Below, one piece after another: positions 11,147 through 19,449 of a stretch of DNA of 64,000 nucleotides. The stretch spans positions 186,001 to 250,000 of the forward strand of contig JADJMW010000008.1 in the NCBI GenBank assembly GCA_016709385.1, read 5' to 3'. The notes under the pieces were generated by a model, which had not been told where the DNA came from, did no database searches, and was given only the letters and a program-made list of their open reading frames with translations. This DNA is from Candidatus Rubrivivax defluviihabitans (GTDB taxonomy: Bacteria; Pseudomonadota; Gammaproteobacteria; Burkholderiales; Burkholderiaceae_C). A program made the translations under genes and the position numbers. Each line of letters opens with the position of its first letter. Position 1 is the stretch's first letter.

Positions 11147-11662
11147 TCAGTCGTATTGCGCCGCAACGCCGCCGCTGCCCTGCCCTTCGACCGCACCTTC
11201 GACGACCCCTTCGAGCTCAGCCGCAAGTCTTGCATCCAGCCGGCGCAGACGCTCCAGGTCTTGCTGCGCGCGCACCTTGTCACCCTGCTGCATGAACAGC
11301 ACCCCGCGGTACATGTAGGCCTGAGCTAGATCGGACTTCAGTTCGATGGCGCGGTTGTAATGCTCGAGCGACGACGCGAAGTTGTGGCGACCTTGCATCC
11401 GCAGCGCATACGCGAGGTTGTTGTGGGCTTCGGCGAGTCGTTCATCGCGGGCCAGCGCGGCCTCGAACTTCTGCTGCGCTTGCCGGAAGTCTCGCGCCAG
11501 CAACAGCGCCACTCCGTCGTTGTACAGGCGAACGGCATCGGCACGTGATCCGTTCGTCGGCACCGGCAGCGGGTCGCTCTCGACGGCAGCGGCCATGCCC
11601 GCTGCCACCAGCATCCACCACGCCAGCAGCAAAGCGGGCAGCGCTGCCCGCCTTCTGCTCAT
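11147..11662 (-). CDS. Small exported TPR-repeat protein
   Basis: A 171-residue protein with an N-terminal signal sequence (basic start, hydrophobic stretch to about residue 26, AAAVES) and about three tetratricopeptide repeats between residues 40 and 145: RLYNDGVALLLARDFRQA, AEAHNNLAYALRMQG and AQAYMYRGVLFMQQGD. TPRs make a protein-binding surface; partners are unknown. The start overlaps the stop of the upstream 533-residue TPR gene (ATGA), so the two are co-translated. Confidence 0.8.
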   Translation of the reverse strand: MSRRRAALPALLLAWWMLVAAGMAAAVESDPLPVPTNGSRADAVRLYNDGVALLLARDFRQAQQKFEAALARDERLAEAHNNLAYALRMQGRHNFASSLEHYNRAIELKSDLAQAYMYRGVLFMQQGDKVRAQQDLERLRRLDARLAAELEGVVEGAVEGQGSGGVAAQYD

Positions 11663-13260
11663 CGTGTCACTGACTGCTGGGCCAGCTTCAGCCCGGGAAA
11701 ATCAGCATCGGCCTGGGCGGTCTGGCGCGAGACCCGGTCGGCGTAGTCGCGCGCCTTCTGGGCATCGCCAGCCCGCTCGGCCGCCACGCCCGCGCCGGCC
11801 ATCGCCCGCAGACGGTTGGGTTCCTTGTGCAGCACGGCCTCGAATTCACGCAGCGCGCCAGCCGCATCCCCGCGCTCGAGCAGCGCCGAGGCCAGAAGCT
11901 CGCGCGCCGGCAGCAGCGGCCCCGGCGTGACGGCATGCTTCTCGCTGGCATCCTCGCGCAGCGAGGCCTTCTGCAGGCCGGCAATGCCGACTTCCGTCTG
12001 ACCGGCCTTGAAGGCGGCGAAGCCCCGCACGACGTCGATCTGGATGCCGATCTGCTCGACCCAGTAGCCGATCTTCAACTCGGTGGCTGCGTCACGCAGC
12101 CGCGCCAGACGCAGGAGTTCGGTCTCGGTCGCCGCGGCGTCGCGCAAAGCGGCTGCGCCCAGCGCACGCGCATAGGCGTTGGAGGCTTCCGCCTGCGGGT
12201 ACTTGGACCAGGGGTAGGCATCGGCCGCCGGTGTCAGCGGCAGCTTGGCCGCGGTCGCCCAGTCGCCACGCTCGAGCGCCAGCCGTGCCGGTATGGCCGC
12301 ATAGGCGTAGGCGGCAGCGAAGTTGTCGGGCCGCTTGCTGATCGCGAACGCGCTGTCGCGCACCGCCTGTGCCGCGCGGTCCTGCCCCAGCTGCAGATGG
12401 GCATAGGTCAGGTAGTCATAGGCGTGCAGGCTGTTCGGTCCAGAGGCGGTATCGACCTGGGCCGACACCTTGTTTGCGGCAACCGAATCGTTCCAGGCCC
12501 CGACACGCGTGAAGATGTGCGACGGCATGTGCTGCGCGTGCGAGGCGGCCGGGGCGATCTTGCTGTAGCGCTGGGCCGCTGGCAGCCCCTGCGTGGCCAG
12601 GGGCGGGTAGTCGTAGCTGTGGATCAGGTAGTGCGCGGCGCCGGGGTGCTCGGGTTGCCTGGCGAAGATCGGCTCGAGCAGCTTGGCGGCACGCAACTGG
12701 TTGCCGTACTGCTTGTCGGCCGGGTCGAAATTGGCCGACAGCACCAGGGCGTAAAGGATGGTCGCCTCGCTGTCTTCTGGGTACGCGGTGGCCACCTTCT
12801 CCAATCCGGTCTCCAGCGCCTTCGCGCGCGTGCGGTGGTTGAGCTTGTCGGCGTCCTGGAAGAAGACGGCCAGGGCATCGACATAGTCGCGCTCGCGCTG
12901 AGTGGCCAGGCCCGCCTTGCGCGCCTGCCCCATCAGTGCTTCACCCTCGGCCAGCGTCTTGGCGGACACATTGCCCGGCCAGACGAAGGGGTTGTCCAGC
13001 GAAGCCAGGGCGCGTGCCCAGTGCGTCATGCCGCAGGCCGCATCGGCGGCCAGCGCGCGCTCCAGTGGCGCCCTGATCTGCTCCCAGGCGAAGGAATGGT
13101 AGTACGCCATGGCCAGGTCGAATTCACGCTGGGCTTCGGCATTGCAGCTGACCTTGAAGTGGACGCTGCCGAGCTTCCCATCGCTCTCGTGGGCTGCTGC
13201 GGAAAAGTTGGCGCAGAGCGCTGCGGTGGCCAGTGCGGTGCGGATCAGATGCAGGTGCAT
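11659..13260 (-). CDS. Large exported TPR-repeat protein
   Basis: A 533-residue protein with a cleavable signal peptide ending near AAAHES and degenerate helix-turn-helix TPR-like repeats along its length. The conserved stretches AAHYLIHSYDYPPLA and HAQHMPSHIFTRVGAWNDS are typical of a family of uncharacterised TPR proteins found in many proteobacteria. The start at 13260 is chosen because AGGAG lies 6 bases upstream; the ATG at 13266 directly abuts it. It forms a two-gene operon with the small TPR protein. No enzymatic motif is seen. Confidence 0.82.
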   Translation of the reverse strand: MHLHLIRTALATAALCANFSAAAHESDGKLGSVHFKVSCNAEAQREFDLAMAYYHSFAWEQIRAPLERALAADAACGMTHWARALASLDNPFVWPGNVSAKTLAEGEALMGQARKAGLATQRERDYVDALAVFFQDADKLNHRTRAKALETGLEKVATAYPEDSEATILYALVLSANFDPADKQYGNQLRAAKLLEPIFARQPEHPGAAHYLIHSYDYPPLATQGLPAAQRYSKIAPAASHAQHMPSHIFTRVGAWNDSVAANKVSAQVDTASGPNSLHAYDYLTYAHLQLGQDRAAQAVRDSAFAISKRPDNFAAAYAYAAIPARLALERGDWATAAKLPLTPAADAYPWSKYPQAEASNAYARALGAAALRDAAATETELLRLARLRDAATELKIGYWVEQIGIQIDVVRGFAAFKAGQTEVGIAGLQKASLREDASEKHAVTPGPLLPARELLASALLERGDAAGALREFEAVLHKEPNRLRAMAGAGVAAERAGDAQKARDYADRVSRQTAQADADFPGLKLAQQSVTR

Positions 13261-13578
13261 GCTCATCTCCTGGTGGGCCGGCGGGTTGTCCGTCGATCGT
13301 GGATACGCGCCGGGTATTGCAGGCCTGCGACGATGCCGGTGTCAATCCCTTCAAAATGACCACGACGGCATGATCACCATGGTCGCCAGGCATCGGGTCG
13401 TCACGGGATCGATTCACCAGTGGCCCCAGAGATGGGTCGTCGCGAGGCCATCGGTCTCGCCGGCACCCCCAAGACCGCTCAGACGCATGCCAGATAGGGT
13501 CGGGCACCAGATGCGGGGGCTGTAAGGACTTGGCGGACGCTGCAGCGCCACTGCGGCACCTCGTGCCATGCTGCGCCA
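13261..13578. other. Divergent intergenic region between TPR operon and SOUL gene
   Basis: About 320 bases separating two divergent genes. It holds a good leftward promoter (13316-13345) for the TPR operon. No clear rightward promoter or Shine-Dalgarno was seen for the SOUL gene, and no small gene or RNA was recognised. Confidence 0.5.
13316..13345 (-). promoter_or_regulatory. Sigma-70-type promoter for the TPR operon
   Basis: On the minus strand a perfect -35 box TTGACA (13340-13345) is followed after 18 bases by TGCAAT (13316-13321, four of six matches to TATAAT). The predicted transcript start is about 50 bases upstream of the ATG at 13260. Confidence 0.5.
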
Positions 13579-14214
13579 ATGACAAAATCTGCTTCGACCG
13601 TGTTCGGTGCGCTCGTCCTGGCTGCGACCGCCTTCACTGCGGCGCCTGCGGCCCGAGCCATCGAGGAGCCAGCGTTCGCAGTCCTGCGGGCGCTGGACGA
13701 TCAGGTCGAATTGCGCCGCTACGCCTCTTACGTGGTGGCCGAGGTGCTGGTGCCCGGCCCAGCCGACGAGGCCGGCAACCAGGCGTTCCCCATCCTGGCG
13801 GGCTACATCTTCGGCAAGAACAAGGGCGAACGGAAGCTGGAGATGACGGCCCCGGTGACGCAGGCCGTCGCCCCGATGAAGTTGCCGATGACAGCCCCAG
13901 TGACGCAGGCGCCCGCGGCCGGTGGCTTCATCGTGCAGTTCGTGCTGCCGCGCTCGGTGACGCTGGCCAGCGCCCCGCAGCCGCTGGACGATCGCGTGAT
14001 GCTGCGCGAAGTACCTCCAGGCCGCGTGGCCGCCATCCGCTTCTCGGGCATCTGGAGCGACGCCAACTACAACGAGCACCTGGCGCTGTTGCAGGCGGCG
14101 CTGAAAACCGCCGGCCAACCGTGGACTGGCGACCCAGTCTACGCGCGCTACAACGCGCCGTTCACGCCTTGGTTCATGCGCCGCAACGAGATCTGGCTGG
14201 CGCTGCCCGATTGA
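13579..14214 (+). CDS. SOUL-family heme-binding protein, exported
   Basis: A 211-residue protein with a signal peptide (hydrophobic residues 8-22, cleavage near ARAIEE) and a SOUL/HEBP domain. Family features are the opening VLRALDDQVELRRYASYVVAEV, the double KLEMTAPVTQ ... KLPMTAPVTQ block at residues 86-110, and the closing YNAPFTPWFMRRNEIWL. These proteins bind heme or other tetrapyrroles; the bacterial role is not known. No strong Shine-Dalgarno is visible before the ATG. Confidence 0.88.
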   Translation: MTKSASTVFGALVLAATAFTAAPAARAIEEPAFAVLRALDDQVELRRYASYVVAEVLVPGPADEAGNQAFPILAGYIFGKNKGERKLEMTAPVTQAVAPMKLPMTAPVTQAPAAGGFIVQFVLPRSVTLASAPQPLDDRVMLREVPPGRVAAIRFSGIWSDANYNEHLALLQAALKTAGQPWTGDPVYARYNAPFTPWFMRRNEIWLALPD

Positions 14215-14482
14215 TTCGATCGCGGTCTTCATGACATGACGCTGCCAGGCGCTGCCGCCGGCCGTTGTGGAACCCTGCGAGCCGGATCACCCTCATCACC
14301 AGGAGCCGCTCCCCTGCTGCTGCATGACAGGGGTCCGGGTCGAGCCGGCACCCTTGCCGAAGCCAAGGCCTCGGGCGCGGCCTGGCGCACGCCACCGCGG
14401 TGGAGCATCGGGCTGACGACGGGCGTGGTCGGCGGCCGTTTGGCGTGGTCCCCTGGTTGGACCGAACCGCGCCAGCCAGGAA
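14215..14482. other. Convergent intergenic region, nothing recognised
   Basis: About 270 bases between the convergent SOUL and VOC-GNAT genes. Open frames here have Arg/Pro/Ala-rich products and no motifs. No clear intrinsic terminator with a T-run was found. Confidence 0.4.
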
Positions 14483-15433
14483 TCAACGCGCCACCCGCGC
14501 CCAGCGCTCGTGGTCGCGCCAGCGGCCGCGGATCTTCAGATAGCGCGGCGAGTAACCCTCGCGCGTGAAGCCGCACGCACGGGCCAGCGCCGCCGAGGCC
14601 GTATTGCCGGGCTGCATGTTGGCCTCCAGGCGGCGGAGGCCGAGCTTCGAGAAGGCCAGGCGCACCACGGACTGCAACCCGTCCTTCATCAGTCCCTGGC
14701 GTTCATGGCCCGCGAAGGCGTAATAGGCCAGATAGGCGCTGCAAAAGGCGCCGTGCACGATCTGCCTGAGTTCGACGTACCCCGCCAGGGCCTGTGTATC
14801 CAGACGCCGCAGGGCGAAGCCGCGGTTTGCCGGGGCCCTCAGGCGGGCCAGCATCGTGCGAAACCCAGCCGTGTCCGATGGCGGACTCACCCAGTGGCCG
14901 TGTAGCGCCCGGCTGGCAGCCACCCCGGCCAGGAAGTCGGCCTCGTCGTCGCCGCCCAGTGCCATCAGGCGGGTTCGCGACGGAACCTTGGCCTGCGCTT
15001 GTGACGGGCGCTCGAGCTCGTGAATCGCCCGCAGTGACGCCGTGCTCGACTGGTTCAAACCGATCGTGCAGCCGAAAGGGTCCGCGAGCAACGCCACCTT
15101 CGCCCCCAGGTCGGTGCAGGCCGGCCCGCGGTGCAACCGCGCGCCGTGGGCCTGCAGCCGCGCCAGGGCGGCAACCAGGTCACCGACCTCCCAGTACACG
15201 CTGGTGCCGCCGATGCCGCCCGGGCACTTGGCGTCTGCAGGATGAAAGCCGACCAGCACGCCGGGCCCGCGCACGAAGGCGTAGTGCGGATTTTCGTGCT
15301 GCACGGTGGTGCCGAACAAGGCCGCATACCAGGCGGCCGCGGCGTCCACGTCCGGCACGAACAGCACCACCGATTCGACGCGTTCGAGCGTGGACCCGCC
15401 GGCCACATTGCGGCTTGAATCGGCAGACCTCAT
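14483..15433 (-). CDS. VOC (glyoxalase-like) - GNAT acetyltransferase fusion protein
   Basis: A 316-residue protein with two domains. Residues about 17-130 form a VOC/glyoxalase-like domain (RVESVVLFVPDVDAAAAWYAALFG, then YWEVGDLVAALARLQAHGA and DPFGCTIGL). Residues about 150-316 form a RimJ/RimL-type GNAT N-acetyltransferase with the acetyl-CoA region HERQGLMKDGLQSVV (normally GxGxxxEA) and the C-terminal NTASAALARACGFTREGY. The start at 15433 is chosen because it overlaps the stop of the small upstream frame (ATGA); two alternative starts lie at 15445 and 15463. Substrates are unknown. The fused layout suggests coupling of binding and acetylation of one small molecule. Confidence 0.75.
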   Translation of the reverse strand: MRSADSSRNVAGGSTLERVESVVLFVPDVDAAAAWYAALFGTTVQHENPHYAFVRGPGVLVGFHPADAKCPGGIGGTSVYWEVGDLVAALARLQAHGARLHRGPACTDLGAKVALLADPFGCTIGLNQSSTASLRAIHELERPSQAQAKVPSRTRLMALGGDDEADFLAGVAASRALHGHWVSPPSDTAGFRTMLARLRAPANRGFALRRLDTQALAGYVELRQIVHGAFCSAYLAYYAFAGHERQGLMKDGLQSVVRLAFSKLGLRRLEANMQPGNTASAALARACGFTREGYSPRYLKIRGRWRDHERWARVAR

Positions 15434-15618
15434 CGCGGGGGCCATGGCGTCGGCGTCGTCCAACGGCGCAGCGCGCTCAGCCCGGGCATCACGGCCTCGT
15501 GCGCGGCGGCATCGTCGCTGGCCACCCGTTGCGCAAGCAGCGTGCCGTTGATGAGATCCACATGCGTCTGCACCTGCACCTGGGCGCCGGCGGGGGTGAT
15601 GATGGAAAACGTGGCCAA
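15430..15618 (-). CDS. Small hypothetical protein (62 aa), uncertain
   Basis: A 62-residue frame starting with TTG and ending in an ATGA overlap with the VOC-GNAT gene. Its third codon positions are almost all G or C, like the real genes around it, and AGGAG lies 1 base before the TTG, which is close for a ribosome-binding site. The product (beginning MATFSIITPAGAQVQV) has no recognised domain. It could be a real coupled leader gene or a chance frame. Confidence 0.35.
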   Translation of the reverse strand: MATFSIITPAGAQVQVQTHVDLINGTLLAQRVASDDAAAHEAVMPGLSALRRWTTPTPWPPR

Positions 15619-15820
15619 GCTCCTGTGGGTCTTGTCCGCGGTGCGGGACGCGCCGCGAAGTCAGGCAATATAGGCAGCCGCCGGCATTCAGGCAATCGTG
15701 GCGTCATCGTCGGTTTCGGCGGTGGTTCTGGCCGCTTGGCGGTGGCGCGGACGCCGGCGGCCAGGGTGCTGGCCGCCCGGCCCGACAAGCCGGCCCGGCC
15801 GGCCACGAAGGAGGGGCGAG

Positions 15821-16645
15821 ATGAAGTTCACCAAACGCTGGCTGCCGGCGCTTCTGCTGGCTGCGCTGGCCACGCTGACCACCCTGCCCGGCCTGGCCGC
15901 CGCGCAGGTGATCGAGAAGTCCACCGTGCGCCACGGCAGCACCGAGGTGCCGGTGGAGATCGCGCGGCCCGAAGGCCGCGGCCCTTGGCCACCCGTGCTC
16001 TACATCCACGCCAAGCGCGGCTACGAGGACGTCGACCGCGAACACATCCGCGCCCTGGCGCGCGACGGCTTCCTGGTCATGGCGCCCGACTGGCTGGCCG
16101 CCAACATGATCGAGCGCTGGCCCGACCGCCACGTGCCCGAAAGCGAAGACGATGTCGAGGCCGCGCTGGCGGCGCTGCTCGTGCACCCCGACGCCTGCCG
16201 CCAACCGGTGGGCGTGGTGGCCAAGTCGCGCGGCCCCTATTTCGCCATCCGCCTGGCGGCCAAGCGGGCGGCCGATGTCGGCCCCATCGTGTCGTACTAC
16301 GGCCACTTCCAGAACCCGAACGCGCCCGAGCCGCAACAGCTGTTCTCGGTGGCGCCCGAGGTGCGGCAGGTGCGGTCGCCGGTGCTGATGCTGATCGGCG
16401 ACGCTGACCTGGAACTGCGCCGCCACGTCAACGGCCGCGCCTTCTACGTGCTGTGGGAGCGCGGCGTGCCGGTGGAACTGCAGATGTACCCGCTGGCACG
16501 GCGCGCCTTCGACTTCCGCGTCGACCAGAGCCCCGAGGAGAAGATCGCGGCCCGCCACGCCGCAGGGCGCGAACGCGAATGGCTGCGGCGCTGGATGGGG
16601 CTGGGCGCGGACGGGCGCTGCGCGGTTCCGGCGCCGGGCCGGTAG
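15821..16645 (+). CDS. Exported dienelactone-hydrolase-family protein, catalytic His replaced
   Basis: A 274-residue alpha/beta hydrolase of the dienelactone hydrolase family with an N-terminal signal peptide (hydrophobic residues 9-28, then AAAQ). Family features are PVLYIHAKRGYE, MAPDWLAANM, the nucleophile region VVAKSRGPY with Ser 136, and LMLIGDADLE carrying the acidic residue. The usual histidine motif YPGAxHAF reads YPLARRAFDF, with Arg 228 where the catalytic His is expected. AAGGAGGG lies a few bases before the ATG at 15821; an upstream in-frame start would destroy the signal peptide. Confidence 0.82.
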   Translation: MKFTKRWLPALLLAALATLTTLPGLAAAQVIEKSTVRHGSTEVPVEIARPEGRGPWPPVLYIHAKRGYEDVDREHIRALARDGFLVMAPDWLAANMIERWPDRHVPESEDDVEAALAALLVHPDACRQPVGVVAKSRGPYFAIRLAAKRAADVGPIVSYYGHFQNPNAPEPQQLFSVAPEVRQVRSPVLMLIGDADLELRRHVNGRAFYVLWERGVPVELQMYPLARRAFDFRVDQSPEEKIAARHAAGREREWLRRWMGLGADGRCAVPAPGR

Positions 16646-16679
16646 GAGCGCCGCAGGCGGCAGGCCAACGGCAGGTCGC

Positions 16680-17747
16680 ATGATCCCGACCCGACTCCCT
16701 CTTCCGGCCCTGCGCGGCGGGTTGCTCGCCTTGCTGGCCGCGGTGCTGTTCGGCGTGAGCACGCCGCTGGTGCAGCGTTTCGGCGCCGGCATCGGCGCCT
16801 TCAGCACGGCGGCCCTGCTGTATGCCGGCGCCGCGCTGGTGGGCGCCGTGTCGCGCCAGCGCGTGGAGCGCGAAGCACGCCTGCGCCGCGCCGACCTGCC
16901 CCGGTTGCTGGCCATGGCCGGCTTCGGCGCCGTGCTGGGGCCGGTGGCGCTGGCCTGGGGCCTGCAGCACACCAGCGGCACCGGCGCATCGCTGATGCTG
17001 ACGATGGAAGCGCTGTTCACCGCGCTGTTGGCGCGGTGGCTGTACCACGAAACGATGGACCGCCGCGTGGCCGCTGCGATGGGGTTGCTGCTGGCCGGCG
17101 GCGCGCTGCTGGTGCTGGACCAAGGGCGCGGCGGCGCGGGCGGATGGCTGGGGTTGCTGGCCGTGCTGCTGGCGACGGCGGCCTGGGGCATGGACAACAC
17201 GCTGTCGCGCGCGCTGGCCGAGCGCGATCCCGGTCAGGTGGTGCTGGCCAAGGCCACGCTGGGAGCGGGAACGACCGCGCTGCTGGCCGCGCTGGCCGGT
17301 GAACCGGTGCCCGGCGCCGCGGCCGCGCTCGGCCTGCTCGCCGTTGGCGCCACCGGCTACGGCCTGAGCCTGCGCCTGTACCTGCTCGCGCAGCGTGCCT
17401 TCGGCGCGGCCCGCACGGGCTCGGTCTTCGCCTTCGCGCCTTTCGTCGGTGCCGCGCTCGCCGTGGCGCTGGGCGACCGCACACCCGGCTGGCTGATGGC
17501 GGTGGGAGGCGCGCTCATGCTGGCCGGCGTGGTGCTGCACCTGGCCGAATCGCATGGCCACGAACACGAGCACGAGGACCTGGTGCACGAACATGCGCAC
17601 CGCCACGACGACGGCCACCACGACCATGGCCATGGCGACATGCAGGGCCCGGTGCCCGCCGGGCCGCACAGCCACCCGCACCACCACCCTGCGCTGCGCC
17701 ACACCCACCCGCATGTGCCGGACTCGCACCACGCGCATCGCCACTGA
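16680..17747 (+). CDS. EamA/DMT-family transporter with histidine-rich C-terminal tail
   Basis: A 355-residue inner membrane protein with about ten membrane helices in two EamA repeats (residues about 10-145 and 155-285), followed by a tail of some 65 residues holding 24 histidines interspersed with Asp, Glu and Pro. Such tails are known from Ni/Co/Zn exporters and metallochaperones, where they bind metal ions; in DMT transporters they are uncommon. A metal-related role is inferred. It follows the hydrolase gene by 34 bases on the same strand. Confidence 0.85.
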   Translation: MIPTRLPLPALRGGLLALLAAVLFGVSTPLVQRFGAGIGAFSTAALLYAGAALVGAVSRQRVEREARLRRADLPRLLAMAGFGAVLGPVALAWGLQHTSGTGASLMLTMEALFTALLARWLYHETMDRRVAAAMGLLLAGGALLVLDQGRGGAGGWLGLLAVLLATAAWGMDNTLSRALAERDPGQVVLAKATLGAGTTALLAALAGEPVPGAAAALGLLAVGATGYGLSLRLYLLAQRAFGAARTGSVFAFAPFVGAALAVALGDRTPGWLMAVGGALMLAGVVLHLAESHGHEHEHEDLVHEHAHRHDDGHHDHGHGDMQGPVPAGPHSHPHHHPALRHTHPHVPDSHHAHRH

Positions 17748-17787
17748 GCGCCGCCGAACCCGGGCTACGCGTCGGTAAACTTGAATC

Positions 17788-18516
17788 ATGAAATCAAATC
17801 CACAGCTCTCGCCCGCCGTTGCCGTCTCCGACGATGCAACGCCCCTCGCCAATGGCTCCGGCGGTCCGCCCGAGCTTGACAGGGCCACGGGTTACGGGGG
17901 CTTGACGCGCCGGCCCCTCGTGCTGAGTGCCGGCGGCGCCCTGCTGGCGGCCCTGGCCGGCTGTTCGAAGGACGTCGAGAAGGCCGACGCCACGCCGGCC
18001 GCTGCGGCCGCGCCCGGTGCCACCCCGGCCGCCGCCGTGGCCGACCCGGCGCGCCAGAACTACGAGGCCGCGGGCCGCGGCACCGGCTTCACGGTGGGGC
18101 AGCCCATGGCGGCGCGCAGCGTGCTCGTCTTCTTCGATCCGCAATGCCCCCATTGCGCCACGCTGTGGCTGGCCAGCAAGCCGTTGCACGACCGCATCCG
18201 CATGGTCTGGATGCCGGTGGCGTTCATCCGCCCGGTGTCGGGCCCGCAGGGTGCGTTGCTGCTGGCCGCTTCCGACCCCGTGAAGCTGATGGACCAGCAC
18301 GAATCCCTGCTGGCGGGCGGCGCGGGCGGCCTGGCCGTGTCGGGTGCCGCCGACGGCGACCTGCTCGACAAGGTCAAGGCCAATACCGCGCTGTGGACCC
18401 GGCTCGACGGCAAGAGCGTGCCGCACCTACTCTACCGTGCCGGCGCCGAAGGCCCGTACGGCACGCAGTCGGGCGGCCTGCCGACGGCGCAGCTGGCCCA
18501 GTTGCTCGGGCTCTGA
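17788..18516 (+). CDS. DsbC/DsbG-like thioredoxin-fold lipoprotein
   Basis: A 242-residue predicted periplasmic lipoprotein. A 40-residue cytoplasmic-looking lead with LTRRPLVL is followed by a hydrophobic stretch and a lipobox ending LAGC (about Cys 59). After an Ala/Pro linker comes a thioredoxin-fold domain with the redox motif CPHC (Cys 120, Cys 123) and the later VPHLLYR, which fits the cis-Pro loop. It lacks the N-terminal dimerisation domain of classical DsbG and resembles the thiol:disulfide interchange proteins of Burkholderiales. It lies 40 bases after the His-rich transporter. Confidence 0.8.
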   Translation: MKSNPQLSPAVAVSDDATPLANGSGGPPELDRATGYGGLTRRPLVLSAGGALLAALAGCSKDVEKADATPAAAAAPGATPAAAVADPARQNYEAAGRGTGFTVGQPMAARSVLVFFDPQCPHCATLWLASKPLHDRIRMVWMPVAFIRPVSGPQGALLLAASDPVKLMDQHESLLAGGAGGLAVSGAADGDLLDKVKANTALWTRLDGKSVPHLLYRAGAEGPYGTQSGGLPTAQLAQLLGL

Positions 18517-18567
18517 GCGTTCGCTGCGGGTCGCGCCCGGCGGCGCGGCCGATACCTGCGGTCCCCG

Positions 18568-19449
18568 TCAGGCCCGATGGGCGTTTTCGGCAATGCCTTC
18601 GGCGAAGCGCGGCAACAGCTGCAGGGGCAGGTCGTGGCCCATGCCGGGAATGAAGTCAGGCACGGCTCCCGGCATCCTGGCCACCAGGTCGTGGCCCGCC
18701 TCGGGCCGCACCAGGGGGTCGGCCTCGCCGTGGATGACGCGGGTGGGCGCCTGGATCAGCGGCAGCAGCGGCGAGCGGTCGCCGTCGGCCACCACCGCCA
18801 CGATCTGGCGCGCCGTGCCCGCCGGCCGCCAGGCGCGCTGCACGGTGGCCTGCAAGCGCTGACGCAGGCGCTCGGGGTCCGCCGGGTAGGCCGGGCTGCC
18901 GATCAGCGTGAGCAATCGCTGCAGGTGCGCCACCACGGCGGCCGGATCGCTGCCGTCGGGGCGGCTCAGCAAGGCCCGCTGCACTTTCAGCTTCGGTTGC
19001 GGCAGGCGGCGCGCACCGCTGGTGGTCATCATCAGCGTCAGGCTCTTCACGCGACCGGGGTGGCGGGCCGCCAGGTGCTGGGCGATCATGCCGCCCATCG
19101 ACGCACCGCAGACGTGCGCCCGCGCGATGCCCAGTGCGTCGAGCACGCCCAGGGCGTCGGCCGCCATGTCGGCGATGCCGTAGGGCGCCGGCACCGGCAG
19201 GTGCAGCGCATGACGCAGCATCACCGGCATCATGTGCGGCACGCCGAGGTGGTCGAAACCCTGGCTCAGCCCGGTGTCGCGGTTGTCCATGCGCACGACG
19301 CGAAAACCGCGCGACACGAGCAACTGCACCATCTCGTCGGGCCAGCCGATGAGCTGCATGCCCAGCCCCATGATCAGCAGCAGCGGCTCACCGTCGGGCC
19401 GGCCCTGGTCGTCGATCTCGATGCCCAGGCCGTTGGCAACGACCCTCAC
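18568..19449 (-). CDS. Alpha/beta-fold hydrolase
   Basis: A 293-residue alpha/beta hydrolase with LLIMGLGMQLIGWP (oxyanion region), VRMDNRDTGLSQG, the nucleophile elbow CGASMGG (Ser about residue 119), the acid in VIHGEADPLV, and the base in GMGHDLP. This matches the family of lipase/esterase-like proteins annotated only as alpha/beta hydrolases. Its start overlaps the stop of the wax ester synthase gene (ATGA), so it is translated with it, and a role in lipid or ester turnover is plausible. Confidence 0.85.
   Translation of the reverse strand: MRVVANGLGIEIDDQGRPDGEPLLLIMGLGMQLIGWPDEMVQLLVSRGFRVVRMDNRDTGLSQGFDHLGVPHMMPVMLRHALHLPVPAPYGIADMAADALGVLDALGIARAHVCGASMGGMIAQHLAARHPGRVKSLTLMMTTSGARRLPQPKLKVQRALLSRPDGSDPAAVVAHLQRLLTLIGSPAYPADPERLRQRLQATVQRAWRPAGTARQIVAVVADGDRSPLLPLIQAPTRVIHGEADPLVRPEAGHDLVARMPGAVPDFIPGMGHDLPLQLLPRFAEGIAENAHRA

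Noticed and set aside
13665..13910. Duplicate MTAPVTQ segment in the SOUL protein as an unusual internal duplication
   Set aside because: Two MTAPV-type segments are normal in SOUL/HEBP family members.
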